DNA of 64,000 bases. Origin: Nitrosomonas aestuarii. Its GTDB lineage: Bacteria; Pseudomonadota; Gammaproteobacteria; Burkholderiales; Nitrosomonadaceae. Where the stretch lies: the NCBI RefSeq assembly GCF_003046585.1, contig NZ_QAAE01000012.1, forward strand, positions 1-64,000, written 5' to 3'. Both the position numbers and the translations under genes were made by a program. Shown here piece after piece: positions 11,285 through 19,697 of this stretch (the first letter of the stretch is position 1; every line of letters starts with the position of its first letter). Below the pieces are notes generated by a model. That model was not told where the DNA came from. It saw only the letters and a program-made list of their open reading frames with translations, and ran no database searches.

Positions 11285-11389
11285 ATGAGCGATGATTCAA
11301 ACAGAGGAACAGATGCACAAACACTGAAACTGATCGGTATTACTACCGTTGCGTTTATAGTTATCGGTCTAATCATTTACAACATGTAA
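11285..11389 (+). CDS. 34-residue single-helix membrane peptide
   Basis: A short gene supported by an excellent ribosome binding site, AAGGAG at 11271-11276, spaced 8 nt from the ATG. The product starts with a polar acidic segment (MSDDSNRGTDAQTLKL) and continues into one hydrophobic helix (IGITTVAFIVIGLIIY), ending NM. This is the architecture of small accessory subunits or regulators of membrane complexes, such as short subunits of respiratory oxidases, but no partner gene is adjacent. A long hairpin begins 18 nt after the stop. I do not recognise the family. Its function is unknown; the translation signal is the main support. Confidence 0.6.
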   Translation: MSDDSNRGTDAQTLKLIGITTVAFIVIGLIIYNM

Positions 11390-11406
11390 TTGATTGACTC
11401 GGAAAA

Positions 11407-11450
11407 GCACACAGACATTGATTTAAATGCTTAAATAAATGTCTGTGCGC
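11407..11450 (+). terminator. Long hairpin after the small membrane peptide gene
   Basis: GCACACAGACATT (11407-11419) pairs with AATGTCTGTGCGC (11438-11450) with one mismatch, and inside it ATTTAA pairs with TTAAAT around an ATGC loop. The stem is nearly continuous over 19 pairs. There is no T tract afterwards, so it may stabilise the 3' end of the mRNA and not end transcription by itself. Confidence 0.45.
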
Positions 11451-11937
11451 TCACCATGTAACTGCATGTCAATGCGTTTGGTTTGGAATTCGTTTTTAAC
11501 GCAGTTATCTATTTAAAATATCAGATTAAGACCCTCTGGCTCCAAATATCTGCCTTACACTTCTCCTCAGTTTCTAGTTTCGCTTACAAAAGCAAGTCAT
11601 CTACCTTGGATGTAAACCACGCGACGTTGATCAATGAGTCGGATTTCAATAATTTGACAGATATGGCGGCTGGTTCCACTCATTTAAAAGCACCATGCTC
11701 AGTCTTCTGTGCCCTGTCAGCATAATTGCGTTGGAGCAGTTCAATTTTTTTGGTAGCGAAAAAGTTGATATGACCTGAATGTTAACTATCTGAATAAACA
11801 TAAGCATAGGCAGGCCATTGCAAAAGAATTCACTGCTTCGGATAGCTTGGTAGTTCAACGCATAAAAACAGGGTTATATGTTTGTCATGGCTTGAATTGT
11901 TACGGTACACTGCTTGCTTGGTTTCTGCTGGGGAAAA
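11451..11937. other. Intergenic region without recognised features
   Basis: No convincing gene is seen between the hairpin and the MEKHLA gene. Two short open frames (11483-11725 forward, 11646-11858 reverse) have no ribosome binding site or recognisable motif. Promoters for the MEKHLA gene should lie here. Confidence 0.35.
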
Positions 11938-12408
11938 ATGCTAAAACAAACTGGTTGGGAAAGTCCTTTCATGCTGCAATGGTGTCAATACCTGCTGGAT
12001 AGCTATGCGCATTGGATTAAACATGAATTAATCCCACGTGAGGGCACGCCATTTGATCAGGCTGAATATTTATTCAATAGCGCTTTTGTAGTTGTTTCTC
12101 ATGTAATACAAGATGACCCCATTCTCAATTATGGAAATCAGGCGGCATTAAATTTATGGGAAATGAACTGGCGCCAGTTTACAAAGACTCCGTCTCGCTT
12201 AACTGCTGAGTCCGTTAACCGACAAGAGCGGTCAAGAATGTTGTCGCTAGCTAAGGAGCAAGGCTATATCTCAGATTATCACGGCGTTAGAATTTCACAT
12301 ACTGGAAAACGATTTTTTGTAGATCAGACTACAATCTGGAATATACATAAACCAGATGGCAATGTACTTGGTCAAGGCGCAACTTTTTCAACCTGGCGTT
12401 TCCTGTAA
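11938..12408 (+). CDS. MEKHLA domain protein
   Basis: A 156-residue cytoplasmic protein. From about residue 50 the sequence (VVSHVIQDDPILNYGNQAAL, then W-x5-F-x3-PSRLTAE, then RVSHTG-like and FATWRFL-like ends) follows the MEKHLA domain, a PAS-like fold found in plant HD-ZIP III transcription factors and in small stand-alone bacterial proteins. MEKHLA domains are thought to bind a small ligand. I chose the ATG at 11938 because GGGG lies just before it; an upstream frame start at 11914 adds eight residues. It is convergent with the HDOD gene 12 bp away. Confidence 0.8.
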   Translation: MLKQTGWESPFMLQWCQYLLDSYAHWIKHELIPREGTPFDQAEYLFNSAFVVVSHVIQDDPILNYGNQAALNLWEMNWRQFTKTPSRLTAESVNRQERSRMLSLAKEQGYISDYHGVRISHTGKRFFVDQTTIWNIHKPDGNVLGQGATFSTWRFL

Positions 12409-12420
12409 TGCGCCAAGAAG

Positions 12421-13302
12421 TTAATAGATTGCAGCAGCTTCCGGTTTGATGATACTCAAGATGTCGAGTATCTGTAAGCTTGTTTCGGTCACAGCGGGAC
12501 GGATCATCTCCGGATTTAATCCCAATTGATTCCAGGCTTCTGTATGGTATGTCGGTTTTATTTCATGAACATCCATGGGTTGACAGGAACATGGTTCCAT
12601 CTTACTTGCAATATTAACTGCAACATGAAGCAGGCAGGCGTCTTTTCTGGGTGCGTTCACGTTTAGCGGGTCCAGTTTGAATTCAATCGGTTGCCAAATG
12701 CTCGCGGGTAATTGCCATTGCTTCAGGAGTTCAGCGCTTAATTCTGCGTGGGTGAAACCGAATATTCGGCGTTCGGCCGCTATTTCCGCATCTTCACCCA
12801 TATTGGTAAAACATAATACTTCCGTGGATTCATTCGGGTATTGCATGAATAACACCAATTTGCCGATAGCCTGAAGCAAACCGGCAATAAAAAAGCGTTC
12901 TTTTTGTGTGCTGTTAGTCTTGACGGCAAATAATCGCGCCATAACACCACATGCTACACTGTGAAACCAGAACGTTTCCATATTTACAAGCTTTGGAGAA
13001 ATACCCGGGAAAGTAGAAATAACTGATGTGGCCAAAACCAGATTACGTAATTCTAGTCGACCAATTATTGAAATTGCCTGTGACAAAGTATCAATTTCTT
13101 TTGAAAAACCAAAATAAGCGCTATTGGCTAATCGCATAATTTGTGCTGTTAGAGCAGGGTCACAAAAAATCAACGTTTCTAATTCTGAGTTGCTGGTACT
13201 TTCTGAATTGATTAATTGATTGATTTCTAGGGCAACTTCAGGCAATGAATAAATGTCTTTAACATTTTCAGCGATAGTTTTTGGGTTCATTGATACATTC
13301 AT
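12421..13302 (-). CDS. HDOD domain signalling protein
   Basis: A 293-residue cytoplasmic protein made almost wholly of an HDOD domain, a catalytically altered relative of HD phosphohydrolases. Typical features are LPEVALEINQLINSE near the N-terminus, LIFCDPALTAQIMRLANSAYFG, and AISIIGRLELRNLVLATSV. The HD metal ligands are not evident: the region around GVMARLFAVK and FGFTHAELSAELLKQW holds only scattered His. HDOD proteins act in signalling, often with cyclic-di-GMP pathways. The annotated frame can begin at TTG 13308; ATG at 13302 or 13290 is more likely. No partner sensor is adjacent. Confidence 0.85.
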   Translation of the reverse strand: MNVSMNPKTIAENVKDIYSLPEVALEINQLINSESTSNSELETLIFCDPALTAQIMRLANSAYFGFSKEIDTLSQAISIIGRLELRNLVLATSVISTFPGISPKLVNMETFWFHSVACGVMARLFAVKTNSTQKERFFIAGLLQAIGKLVLFMQYPNESTEVLCFTNMGEDAEIAAERRIFGFTHAELSAELLKQWQLPASIWQPIEFKLDPLNVNAPRKDACLLHVAVNIASKMEPCSCQPMDVHEIKPTYHTEAWNQLGLNPEMIRPAVTETSLQILDILSIIKPEAAAIY

Positions 13303-13495
13303 ATACAAGTTGATAAGATTAATCTATAACGGCATAAGCGTTTTAGTCTTCAATATTCTTTTATGCCGATTGAAGCCTGTAAACAGCTTGGTTGCTGTTT
13401 TTGATCAATCTGGTAGTCTGCTGAAACAGCTGATTCGCACAAAATAGTTTCATGATGATTATCCTTTTCTTAATAACTTCATTCAGGTCGAGAAG

Positions 13496-14164
13496 ATGAA
13501 AAGTCATTACTCACCTGTGCATTTGATTTTTTTTCTTTTGCTGCTTGTTTTTCTGCTGATACTAATTCAGTTGGAATTACTTGTTTTTGCTTTTGAGAAA
13601 TTAAATTTGTCACCTGGATTGGGCATGATAATTTTGATGTCATCGCTATTTGGCAGTGCCATTAATCTACCCCTCTTCCGTATCAAAGCGGATATCTCTG
13701 TGTCGCAGTTATTACGACAGGAATACAGAGGCATCATCAGGATACCCATGCAGCCATTTCATAATGAAACGCTGGTTTCGGTTAATCTGGGTGGTTGTCT
13801 GATACCTATTGCATTATCTGCTTATCTTTTTATGACCAGTGGCTTAAACATGCCCGTCACGCTGCTGGGGGTTGCGATTATTGTTGCGATCAGCTATTAC
13901 TTCAGCCGGCCTATCCCTGGACTCGGCATTGGCATGCCCATTTTAATTGCACCCATCAGTGCGGCCTTAGTAGGATTGTATTTGAGTCCGGAGCAAAGTG
14001 CGCCTTTAGCTTATATCAGCGGTACGCTTGGCGTATTGATCGGTGCTGATTTGCTGAATTTAAAATCAATCCCCCGGTTGGGTGCGCCGCATGCTTCCAT
14101 TGGCGGAGCAGGCACTTTTGACGGTATTTTTATTACTGGTATTGTGGCGGCATTGTTAACCTGA
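13496..14164 (+). CDS. DUF1614 integral membrane protein
   Basis: A 222-residue protein with about seven hydrophobic segments. The pattern LGMIILMSSLFGSAINLPLFRI near the N-terminus, GGCLIPIALSAYLF, and the Gly-rich C-terminal IGGAGTFDGIFITGIVAALL match DUF1614, a membrane family of unknown function found in methane and ammonia oxidisers, archaea and others. The ribosome binding site GAGAAG precedes the ATG at 13496. It ends 57 bp before hoxF in the same direction, so it may be co-transcribed with the hydrogenase, although no functional link is known. Confidence 0.8.
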   Translation: MKSHYSPVHLIFFLLLLVFLLILIQLELLVFAFEKLNLSPGLGMIILMSSLFGSAINLPLFRIKADISVSQLLRQEYRGIIRIPMQPFHNETLVSVNLGGCLIPIALSAYLFMTSGLNMPVTLLGVAIIVAISYYFSRPIPGLGIGMPILIAPISAALVGLYLSPEQSAPLAYISGTLGVLIGADLLNLKSIPRLGAPHASIGGAGTFDGIFITGIVAALLT

Positions 14165-14208
14165 GAGATATATAACTATCACTTATGTAATTATAAACAG
14201 AATGTCGC

Positions 14209-14214
14209 TATACT
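14209..14214 (+). promoter_or_regulatory. Possible -10 element just before hoxF
   Basis: TATACT ends 7 nt before the hoxF ATG, and no Shine-Dalgarno sequence lies between. If used, transcription would begin at or near the ATG and give a leaderless mRNA. The -35 region is poor, so this remains a suggestion. Confidence 0.25.
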
Positions 14215-14221
14215 GAATCTT

Positions 14222-15988
14222 ATGCTTAGTCAATATCCGCAAAATTGTGTCGAATTTAGCGCCGGACATCTGCTGCACAAGTTATATGTACTGCAGCAGA
14301 CATATCTTCACATCTCAACCGAATCAATGGCGCAAGTCGCTGAGGAGTTTGAGTTGCCTGTCAGTCAGGTTGCTTCAGTAGTCGACTTTTACGCATTTTT
14401 CTATCAGAAGCCTGTAGGTCGCTACCATATGTTATTGAGTAATTGTACGAGTTGCGGGTATCAGACAGATCAGCACAATCTGTTAGAGATAATTTGTCGG
14501 TTATTGAACGTAAAACCAGAAATAACACGTCCGGATGGCCGCGTGAGTGTAGGTGAAACTTCCTGTATCGGCATGTGCGATCATGGCGCCGCCATGCTCA
14601 TTAATGGAGTGCCGCTCGTTGGACTCAATGCAGAAAAATTAGCACACATAACGCATTTAATTTCTGAGAATCAACCGCTTTCTTGCTGGCCAATGGAATG
14701 GTTTCGAGTTGAAAATAACATTCATAAACAAGATGTGCTATTGAATGAACATATCCAGCCTGGCAGTAGTCTGAAAAAAGCTTTGGCCGGTGATGCGCAA
14801 CGACTACTTGATATTATTTTACATTCCGGCTTGCGTGGACGTGGTGGCGCGGGTTTTGATACAGGGAGAAAATGGCAGCTTTGCCGGGAAGCTGAGGGTA
14901 AGGCGCATTATGTTGTTTGCAATGCAGATGAAGGCGAACCCGGTACATTCAAGGATCGCGTTTTACTACAAAGCTATGCCGATGCTTTATTTGAAGGCAT
15001 GGCCCTATGTGCATATGTGATTGGCGCCAGGAAAGGCTTTGTTTATTTGCGCGGTGAATACCGGTATCTGCTGAACCACTTACAGAATATCCTGAAACGG
15101 CGATACGAACAAAGCCTTTTAGGGCCATCGATACTGGGAAAAGCCGAATTCAGTTTTGATATAGAAATTGTGGTGGGCGCTGGTGCATATATTTGTGGTG
15201 AAGAATCTGCATTGATCGAATCAATGGAAGGCAGACCCGGTATTCCACGTATTCGACCACCTTTCCCGGTAACGCATGGTTATCTGGGGCAACCCACGGC
15301 GGTGAATAATGTCGAAACATTGATTGCTGCAGCCTATGTTGCATATCATGGCAGTGACTGGTTTAAAGCAATGGGCACGGAACAGTCTACTGGCAGTAAA
15401 ATTTTGAGCGTCAGTGGTGACTGCCGTACGCCGGGCATTTATGAGTATACTTACGGTATCAGCGTACAACAGGTGTTGAGCGATTGTGGTGCAAAAAACG
15501 CGCAGGCTGTGCAGATTGGTGGTCCGGCCGGAACACTGGTGGCAAAAAAAGATTTCTCCCGGCAAATCAGTTTTGAAGATTTATTGACCGGTGGTTCCTT
15601 TCTGATATTTGGCGCGCACCGGGATCTGCTGTCGGTCAATCAGAATTTCGCCCGTTTTTTCGCGCATGAGAGTTGCGGTTTCTGTACGCCTTGCCGGGTT
15701 GGTACAAGGCTGCTGGAGAGCAGCTTCCAGAAAATAGCCGATGGCCGTGCAACACGGCAGGACATTCAGGAAATCAAACAATTGAGCGCGTTCGTGAGAC
15801 GCTATTCACACTGTGGGTTGGGCCATACAGCAGCCAATCATATTCTGGACAGCCTGCAGGATTTTTCTGAAGCTTTTGATGAAAAATTAGTGCAAACATC
15901 TTTTACACCATCGATCAATCTGGATGCGGCGTTGGAGGATGCGCGGCAAATCACTAGGCGCGATGACGCGGATGCGCACCTGGAGTAA
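14222..15988 (+). CDS. hoxF: NAD-reducing hydrogenase diaphorase subunit HoxF
   Basis: The flavin subunit of the cytoplasmic class 3d [NiFe] hydrogenase, passing electrons between FMN, iron-sulfur clusters and NAD+. At 588 residues it is the fused NuoE+NuoF form, as in Cupriavidus necator HoxF. The NuoE-like part (about 1-160) has CTSCG and ETSCIGMCDHG for a [2Fe-2S] cluster. The NuoF-like part has the GRGGAGFDTGRKW nucleotide loop, CNADEGEPGTFKDR for FMN/NAD, ICGEESALIESMEGRPG, and a C-terminal ESCGFCTPCRVGTRLL plus a distant Cys for the [4Fe-4S] cluster. Its TAA overlaps the next ATG. No separate hoxE is present or needed. Confidence 0.95.
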   Translation: MLSQYPQNCVEFSAGHLLHKLYVLQQTYLHISTESMAQVAEEFELPVSQVASVVDFYAFFYQKPVGRYHMLLSNCTSCGYQTDQHNLLEIICRLLNVKPEITRPDGRVSVGETSCIGMCDHGAAMLINGVPLVGLNAEKLAHITHLISENQPLSCWPMEWFRVENNIHKQDVLLNEHIQPGSSLKKALAGDAQRLLDIILHSGLRGRGGAGFDTGRKWQLCREAEGKAHYVVCNADEGEPGTFKDRVLLQSYADALFEGMALCAYVIGARKGFVYLRGEYRYLLNHLQNILKRRYEQSLLGPSILGKAEFSFDIEIVVGAGAYICGEESALIESMEGRPGIPRIRPPFPVTHGYLGQPTAVNNVETLIAAAYVAYHGSDWFKAMGTEQSTGSKILSVSGDCRTPGIYEYTYGISVQQVLSDCGAKNAQAVQIGGPAGTLVAKKDFSRQISFEDLLTGGSFLIFGAHRDLLSVNQNFARFFAHESCGFCTPCRVGTRLLESSFQKIADGRATRQDIQEIKQLSAFVRRYSHCGLGHTAANHILDSLQDFSEAFDEKLVQTSFTPSINLDAALEDARQITRRDDADAHLE

Positions 15989-16002
15989 TGGGGTATCATG
16001 CT

Positions 16003-16743
16003 ATGGCGATCAATCAGAATACATTAACGATTGACGGTAAAGACGTTCATTTTGAGCAGGGGCAGACGATTATGGATGCGGCCTTGGCTGCAAAAATTTA
16101 TATTCCGTACCTGTGTCATTATCCGGGATTGCCACCTTCAGGCAACTGTCGATTGTGCGTGGTTGAAACGAACGGTAAAAGTGTGGCCGCCTGTATAACG
16201 CAGGCGCAAGCCGGACAACGAATACACAGTAACACCCCGGAACTGAACGTTGTACGCAAGATGATTACGCAAATGCTATTTGTCGAGGGTAACCACATTT
16301 GCCCGGCCTGTGAAAAATCGGGTAATTGCAAACTGCAGGCGATGGGTTATTACCTGGGTATGCACGAAGAGCATTTTCATCATTTCAATCCGCGGCGGGC
16401 ACTGGATGCATCGCATCCGGCTATTTTCCTGGATCGCAGCCGCTGCATCCTCTGTGATTTATGCGTGCGTGCCAGCCGTGATGTGGACGGTAAAAATGTT
16501 TTTGCCATCGCCGGACGCGGCGCCGATGCGCATTTGATTGTCAATACCGACAGTGGAAAACTGGGTGACAGTAATCTTGACCGCAATGATCTGGCGGCGA
16601 ATATTTGTCCTGTAGGCGCCATTATGCATAAAGAACGGGGTTATGTTTCACCCATCGGGCAACGTATCTATGATCAGCAGCCAATCAATGAGATTGCTTT
16701 GGGTGAGCATGTTCCTGAGCATAAGGAACGCGACCATGACTGA
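16003..16743 (+). CDS. hoxU: NAD-reducing hydrogenase subunit HoxU
   Basis: Iron-sulfur subunit linking HoxF to the hydrogenase module, homologous to the N-terminal part of complex I NuoG. The [2Fe-2S] ferredoxin domain shows YLCHYPGLPPSGNCRLCVVE; a His/Cys cluster site follows (HICPACEKSGNCKLQ); and CILCDLCVRASRDVDGK with a later CPVGAI supplies a further [4Fe-4S] site. About 246 residues is typical for HoxU. Translation could start at ATG 15988, which overlaps the hoxF stop, or at ATG 16003; the product from 16003 (MAINQNTLTIDGKDV) looks more natural. It overlaps hoxY by 8 bp. Confidence 0.93.
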   Translation: MAINQNTLTIDGKDVHFEQGQTIMDAALAAKIYIPYLCHYPGLPPSGNCRLCVVETNGKSVAACITQAQAGQRIHSNTPELNVVRKMITQMLFVEGNHICPACEKSGNCKLQAMGYYLGMHEEHFHHFNPRRALDASHPAIFLDRSRCILCDLCVRASRDVDGKNVFAIAGRGADAHLIVNTDSGKLGDSNLDRNDLAANICPVGAIMHKERGYVSPIGQRIYDQQPINEIALGEHVPEHKERDHD

Positions 16744-17278
16744 CCAAAAAATCAGAATTGCCACGGCTTCACTGGCTGGATGTTTTGGCTGTCATATGTC
16801 TTTTCTTGATATTGATGAGAAACTGGTGCAATTAAATGAGCGGATTGAATTTAATCGATCACCTCTGACGGACATCAAACACTGCGGGCCAAGCGATATC
16901 GGTTTGATTGAAGGGGGTGTCTGCAATGCAGACAATGTCCGCGTTCTGCGTGAGTTCCGGGCGAACTGCAAAGTATTGATTGCTGTCGGTGCGTGCGCTA
17001 TTAACGGCGGTGTACCGGCAATGCGTAACTATTTTGATTTGCGCGAATGTCTGGAAGAAGTATATCTGCACGGGACAGGAGTTACAAATCCTCAAATTCC
17101 TGATGACGCTGAATTGCCCTTGTTGCTGGATAAAGTCTATCCAGTCCAGGAAGTGGTGCGCATCGATTATTTTCTGCCCGGCTGTCCACCGCCGGCTGAC
17201 GCGTTCTTGCAAATGTTAATGCCTTTGCTCGACGGCAAAGCGCCGCACATAGCGAATAACCAGTTACACTACGATTAA
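16736..17278 (+). CDS. hoxY: NAD-reducing hydrogenase small subunit HoxY
   Basis: Small subunit of the class 3d hydrogenase, carrying the proximal [4Fe-4S] cluster next to the NiFe site. The 180-residue protein opens with IRIATASLAGCFGCHMSFLDID, which provides two cluster cysteines, followed by CAINGGVPAMRN and the C-terminal DYFLPGCPPPADAFLQML with the last ligand. Length agrees with other HoxY proteins, which lack the extra cluster domain and Tat signal of membrane hydrogenase small subunits. The ATG at 16736 has AAGGAA about 9 nt upstream and overlaps the end of hoxU; upstream frame extensions are overlap with hoxU. Confidence 0.95.
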   Translation: MTDQKIRIATASLAGCFGCHMSFLDIDEKLVQLNERIEFNRSPLTDIKHCGPSDIGLIEGGVCNADNVRVLREFRANCKVLIAVGACAINGGVPAMRNYFDLRECLEEVYLHGTGVTNPQIPDDAELPLLLDKVYPVQEVVRIDYFLPGCPPPADAFLQMLMPLLDGKAPHIANNQLHYD

Positions 17279-17286
17279 TAACGTTT

Positions 17287-18774
17287 ATGAAAGCCGGTCA
17301 ATCTCCTGGGGCATCTTCGAAAACAAATTTGCGCCGCATCGCAATCGATCCCATTTCGCGTATTGAGGGGCATGGCAAAATCACGTTGCTACTCGATAGC
17401 GACAATCATATTCACGAAGCGCGTTTACATATTGTCGAATTCCGCGGTTTTGAGAAATTTATTCAGGGACGGCCATATTGGGATGTGCCGTTTTTTGTGC
17501 AGCGTTTGTGCGGCATTTGCCCGGTCAGTCATCAACTGGCTGCCGCCAAGGCAGTCGATCAACTGGCCGGTGTTGATCAACTGACACCAACGGCAACACA
17601 ATTACGCCGATTGCTGCATTTCGGACAAATGCTGCAATCGCATGCACTGCATTTTTTTCATCTGACTTCGCCGGACTTCCTGTTTGGCTTTGGCAGTGAC
17701 CCCATGCAGCGCAATATCGCAGGGGTGCTGGAAAAACATCCCGATATTGCAATGCAGGGCATCAAGCTGCGTAAGTACGGTCAACAGGTTATTGAAGCCA
17801 TCACAGGTAAACGTGTCCATGGAACGGGTACGATACCCGGCGGCATGAATAAACCGCTCACGACAAGCTGGCGCGATGCTTTACTTGCCGACATTGCTGA
17901 TATTCTTCAATGGAGCGAACAGGCTGTTCAATTGAATGAGCGGATACATACCGCGCATTCCGAACATGCGGATTTTGCCACACTGCCTTCCAATTATCTC
18001 AGTTTGACGGGCGGAAAGGGCGAACTCGAGTTTTATCATGGTGGACTACGCGCGCGCTACCCGGATGGTGTGATGATTTTCGATCAATGCGATTATGTTG
18101 ACTACCAACAGATTTTGCGTGAGGAAGTGCGCGCCTGGAGTTACATGAAATTCCCGTACCTGCAGCAACTGGGGATCAAGCAGGGCTGGTATCGGGTCGG
18201 GCCGCTGGCGCGTATTAACAATTGCGATGTGATATCCACGTCGCTGGCAGAAGCAGCGCGCAGACGTTTCATGGCATTCGGCGGAGGTGGTCTGGTGCAC
18301 AACACGTTGGCCTATCACTGGGCGCGCATGATTGAAGCCTTGCATTGCGCCGAATCAATTCAGCATTTATTGCATGACCCGGATATTACCGGCACCGATC
18401 TGGTTGTCGAAAAAGGCGACCGGCGCAATGAAGGCATTGGCGTTATAGAAGCACCCAGAGGCACGTTGTTTCATCATTACCAGGTCAACAACGAAGGCAT
18501 CGTCACCAAAGCGAATTTAATCGTTTCGACCACCAGCAATAATCAGGCAATGAACGAATCCGTGCGGCTTGTAGCCAACCAGTACCTGGATGGAAAAGAA
18601 ATCACCGAAGGACTGCTGAACCATCTGGAAGTCGCCGTGCGCGCGTATGATCCATGCCTGTCGTGCGCCACGCATGCATTGGGTAAAATGCCGTTACAGG
18701 TGGAATTAATTGATGCGGAAGGTGCGTTGATTCATCGGTTGGTCAAACACAGTGATGGTCAATTTAAAACGTGA
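17287..18774 (+). CDS. hoxH: NAD-reducing hydrogenase large subunit HoxH
   Basis: Catalytic NiFe subunit, 495 residues. Both Ni-Fe ligand motifs are intact: RLCGICPVSHQ near residue 75 and DPCLSCATH near the C-terminus. The sequence continues 32 residues beyond that His (ALGKMPLQVEL and onward), the tail expected to be removed by a dedicated endopeptidase after metal insertion; a HoxW-type protease is encoded at 41735. RIEGHGKITL at the N-terminus is the usual large-subunit start. It lies 8 bp after hoxY and closes the hoxFUYH operon. This enzyme can oxidise H2 to reduce NAD+, or run in reverse, in the cytoplasm. Confidence 0.96.
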   Translation: MKAGQSPGASSKTNLRRIAIDPISRIEGHGKITLLLDSDNHIHEARLHIVEFRGFEKFIQGRPYWDVPFFVQRLCGICPVSHQLAAAKAVDQLAGVDQLTPTATQLRRLLHFGQMLQSHALHFFHLTSPDFLFGFGSDPMQRNIAGVLEKHPDIAMQGIKLRKYGQQVIEAITGKRVHGTGTIPGGMNKPLTTSWRDALLADIADILQWSEQAVQLNERIHTAHSEHADFATLPSNYLSLTGGKGELEFYHGGLRARYPDGVMIFDQCDYVDYQQILREEVRAWSYMKFPYLQQLGIKQGWYRVGPLARINNCDVISTSLAEAARRRFMAFGGGGLVHNTLAYHWARMIEALHCAESIQHLLHDPDITGTDLVVEKGDRRNEGIGVIEAPRGTLFHHYQVNNEGIVTKANLIVSTTSNNQAMNESVRLVANQYLDGKEITEGLLNHLEVAVRAYDPCLSCATHALGKMPLQVELIDAEGALIHRLVKHSDGQFKT

Positions 18775-18905
18775 CTATGTTGGGCTAAAGCCTAAAAATG
18801 GTTTTGATTATGCGGTATTGGAGAATGATTATTGGACAAAATATCGTATATATTGCGTAACCTAACATTGAGCGCTACGAATGACAAAAACACAGGAAAA
18901 ATGCC

Positions 18906-19407
18906 ATGAATAACTATCCAAGAACATTCTCACATATTGGAATTTCTGTTTCTGATGTTGAAAAGGCTGTTGATTTTTATAGCAAGGTCATGGGCTGGTA
19001 TCTAATCATGAAACCAACCGTAATCACCGAGGAGTCGGAAACACCGATAGGACAAATGTGTATTGATGTATTTGGTAGTGGTTGGGGGTCTTTCAAAATT
19101 GCTCATATGTCAACAGGTGACAAAATTGGGATAGAAGTGTTCGAGTTTATAAACAACGAAAAACCAGCGGATTTCGAATACTGGAAAACAAGCACATTCC
19201 ATTTTTGCGTACAGGATCCTGATATTGAAGGTTTAGTTAAAAAGATCATAGATCATAGATCATGGAGGAAAACAGCGCATGCCTATCCGCGAATATTACC
19301 CTGGAGAGAAACCCTACAAAATGTGTTACGTCGAAGATCCATTCGGTCTCATATTTGAGGTCTACTCTCACAGTTATGAACTTACTTATTCGCGGGGCGC
19401 ATACTAA
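18906..19407 (+). pseudogene. VOC (glyoxalase-like) gene frameshifted by a 7-bp tandem duplication
   Basis: The intact part reads as a vicinal-oxygen-chelate protein of the lactoylglutathione lyase type: FSHIGISVSDVEKAVDFYSKVMGWYL, then a middle strand and FHFCVQDPDIEGLVKKIID. At 19244-19264 the 7-mer GATCATA occurs twice and is followed by GATCATG. With all copies the frame runs out into an unrelated tail ending at 19358. With one 7-bp copy removed, the reading continues DHGGKQRMPIREYYPGEKPY, then YVEDPFGLIFEVYSHS, a proper VOC C-terminus, to a TAA at 19405-19407. The last metal ligand (the Glu of IFEVYS) is in the restored part. The gene therefore looks inactivated or phase-switched by repeat slippage. 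Confidence 0.85.
19244..19264. repeat. 7-bp tandem repeat causing the VOC frameshift
   Basis: GATCATA, GATCATA, GATCATG in tandem. The unit length is not a multiple of three, so gain or loss of one copy changes the reading frame. Confidence 0.85.
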
Positions 19408-19408
19408 A

Positions 19409-19482
19409 AGTTAACAAAGCGCTGCATACGGAATAATTACTCGTTACGCTCCTAATTTTCCGGTGAGTCGGGCGCGCTAGGC
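19409..19482 (+). repeat. Integron attC-like site (degenerate)
   Basis: Starting right after the VOC stop, AGTTAAC (19409-19415) resembles the RYYYAAC core box and GCTAGGC (19476-19482) resembles the GTTRRRY box, each with one mismatch. Between them the sequence folds: GCGC near each end, then CGGAA-T-AATTA against TAATT-T-TCCG with an extrahelical base, around a loop of about 12 nt. The 74-nt length is normal for attC. A VOC gene ending a few bases before such a site is typical of integron cassettes. No integrase is in the window. Confidence 0.5.
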
Positions 19483-19697
19483 TAACAAGATTGCATCTAT
19501 GGCCCTGATCGAAGACTTAGCCCGTGCTAAAGCGTTATAAAAGCACTCGTCCATAAACTTTAGGCAACAAATAATCGGTTTTGGCGTTAAAACTCAGGAA
19601 TTATGGTGTTTTGTTAGAACGCTTGTGTGCCCGTTGTTATTGGCTATACTGAATTTTAGATTACTGTTCAACAATGACTTCGGCATTATCACAACCA

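Noticed and set aside
14222..18774. Complex I (NuoEFG) instead of a hydrogenase
   Set aside because: Presence of HoxH with both NiFe cysteine motifs and of HoxY makes this a hydrogenase; no other nuo genes are present.
19481..19545. A second attC candidate after the first
   Set aside because: It starts with GGCTAACAA and has GCGTTATAA later, but the interval does not fold into a consistent bulged stem.
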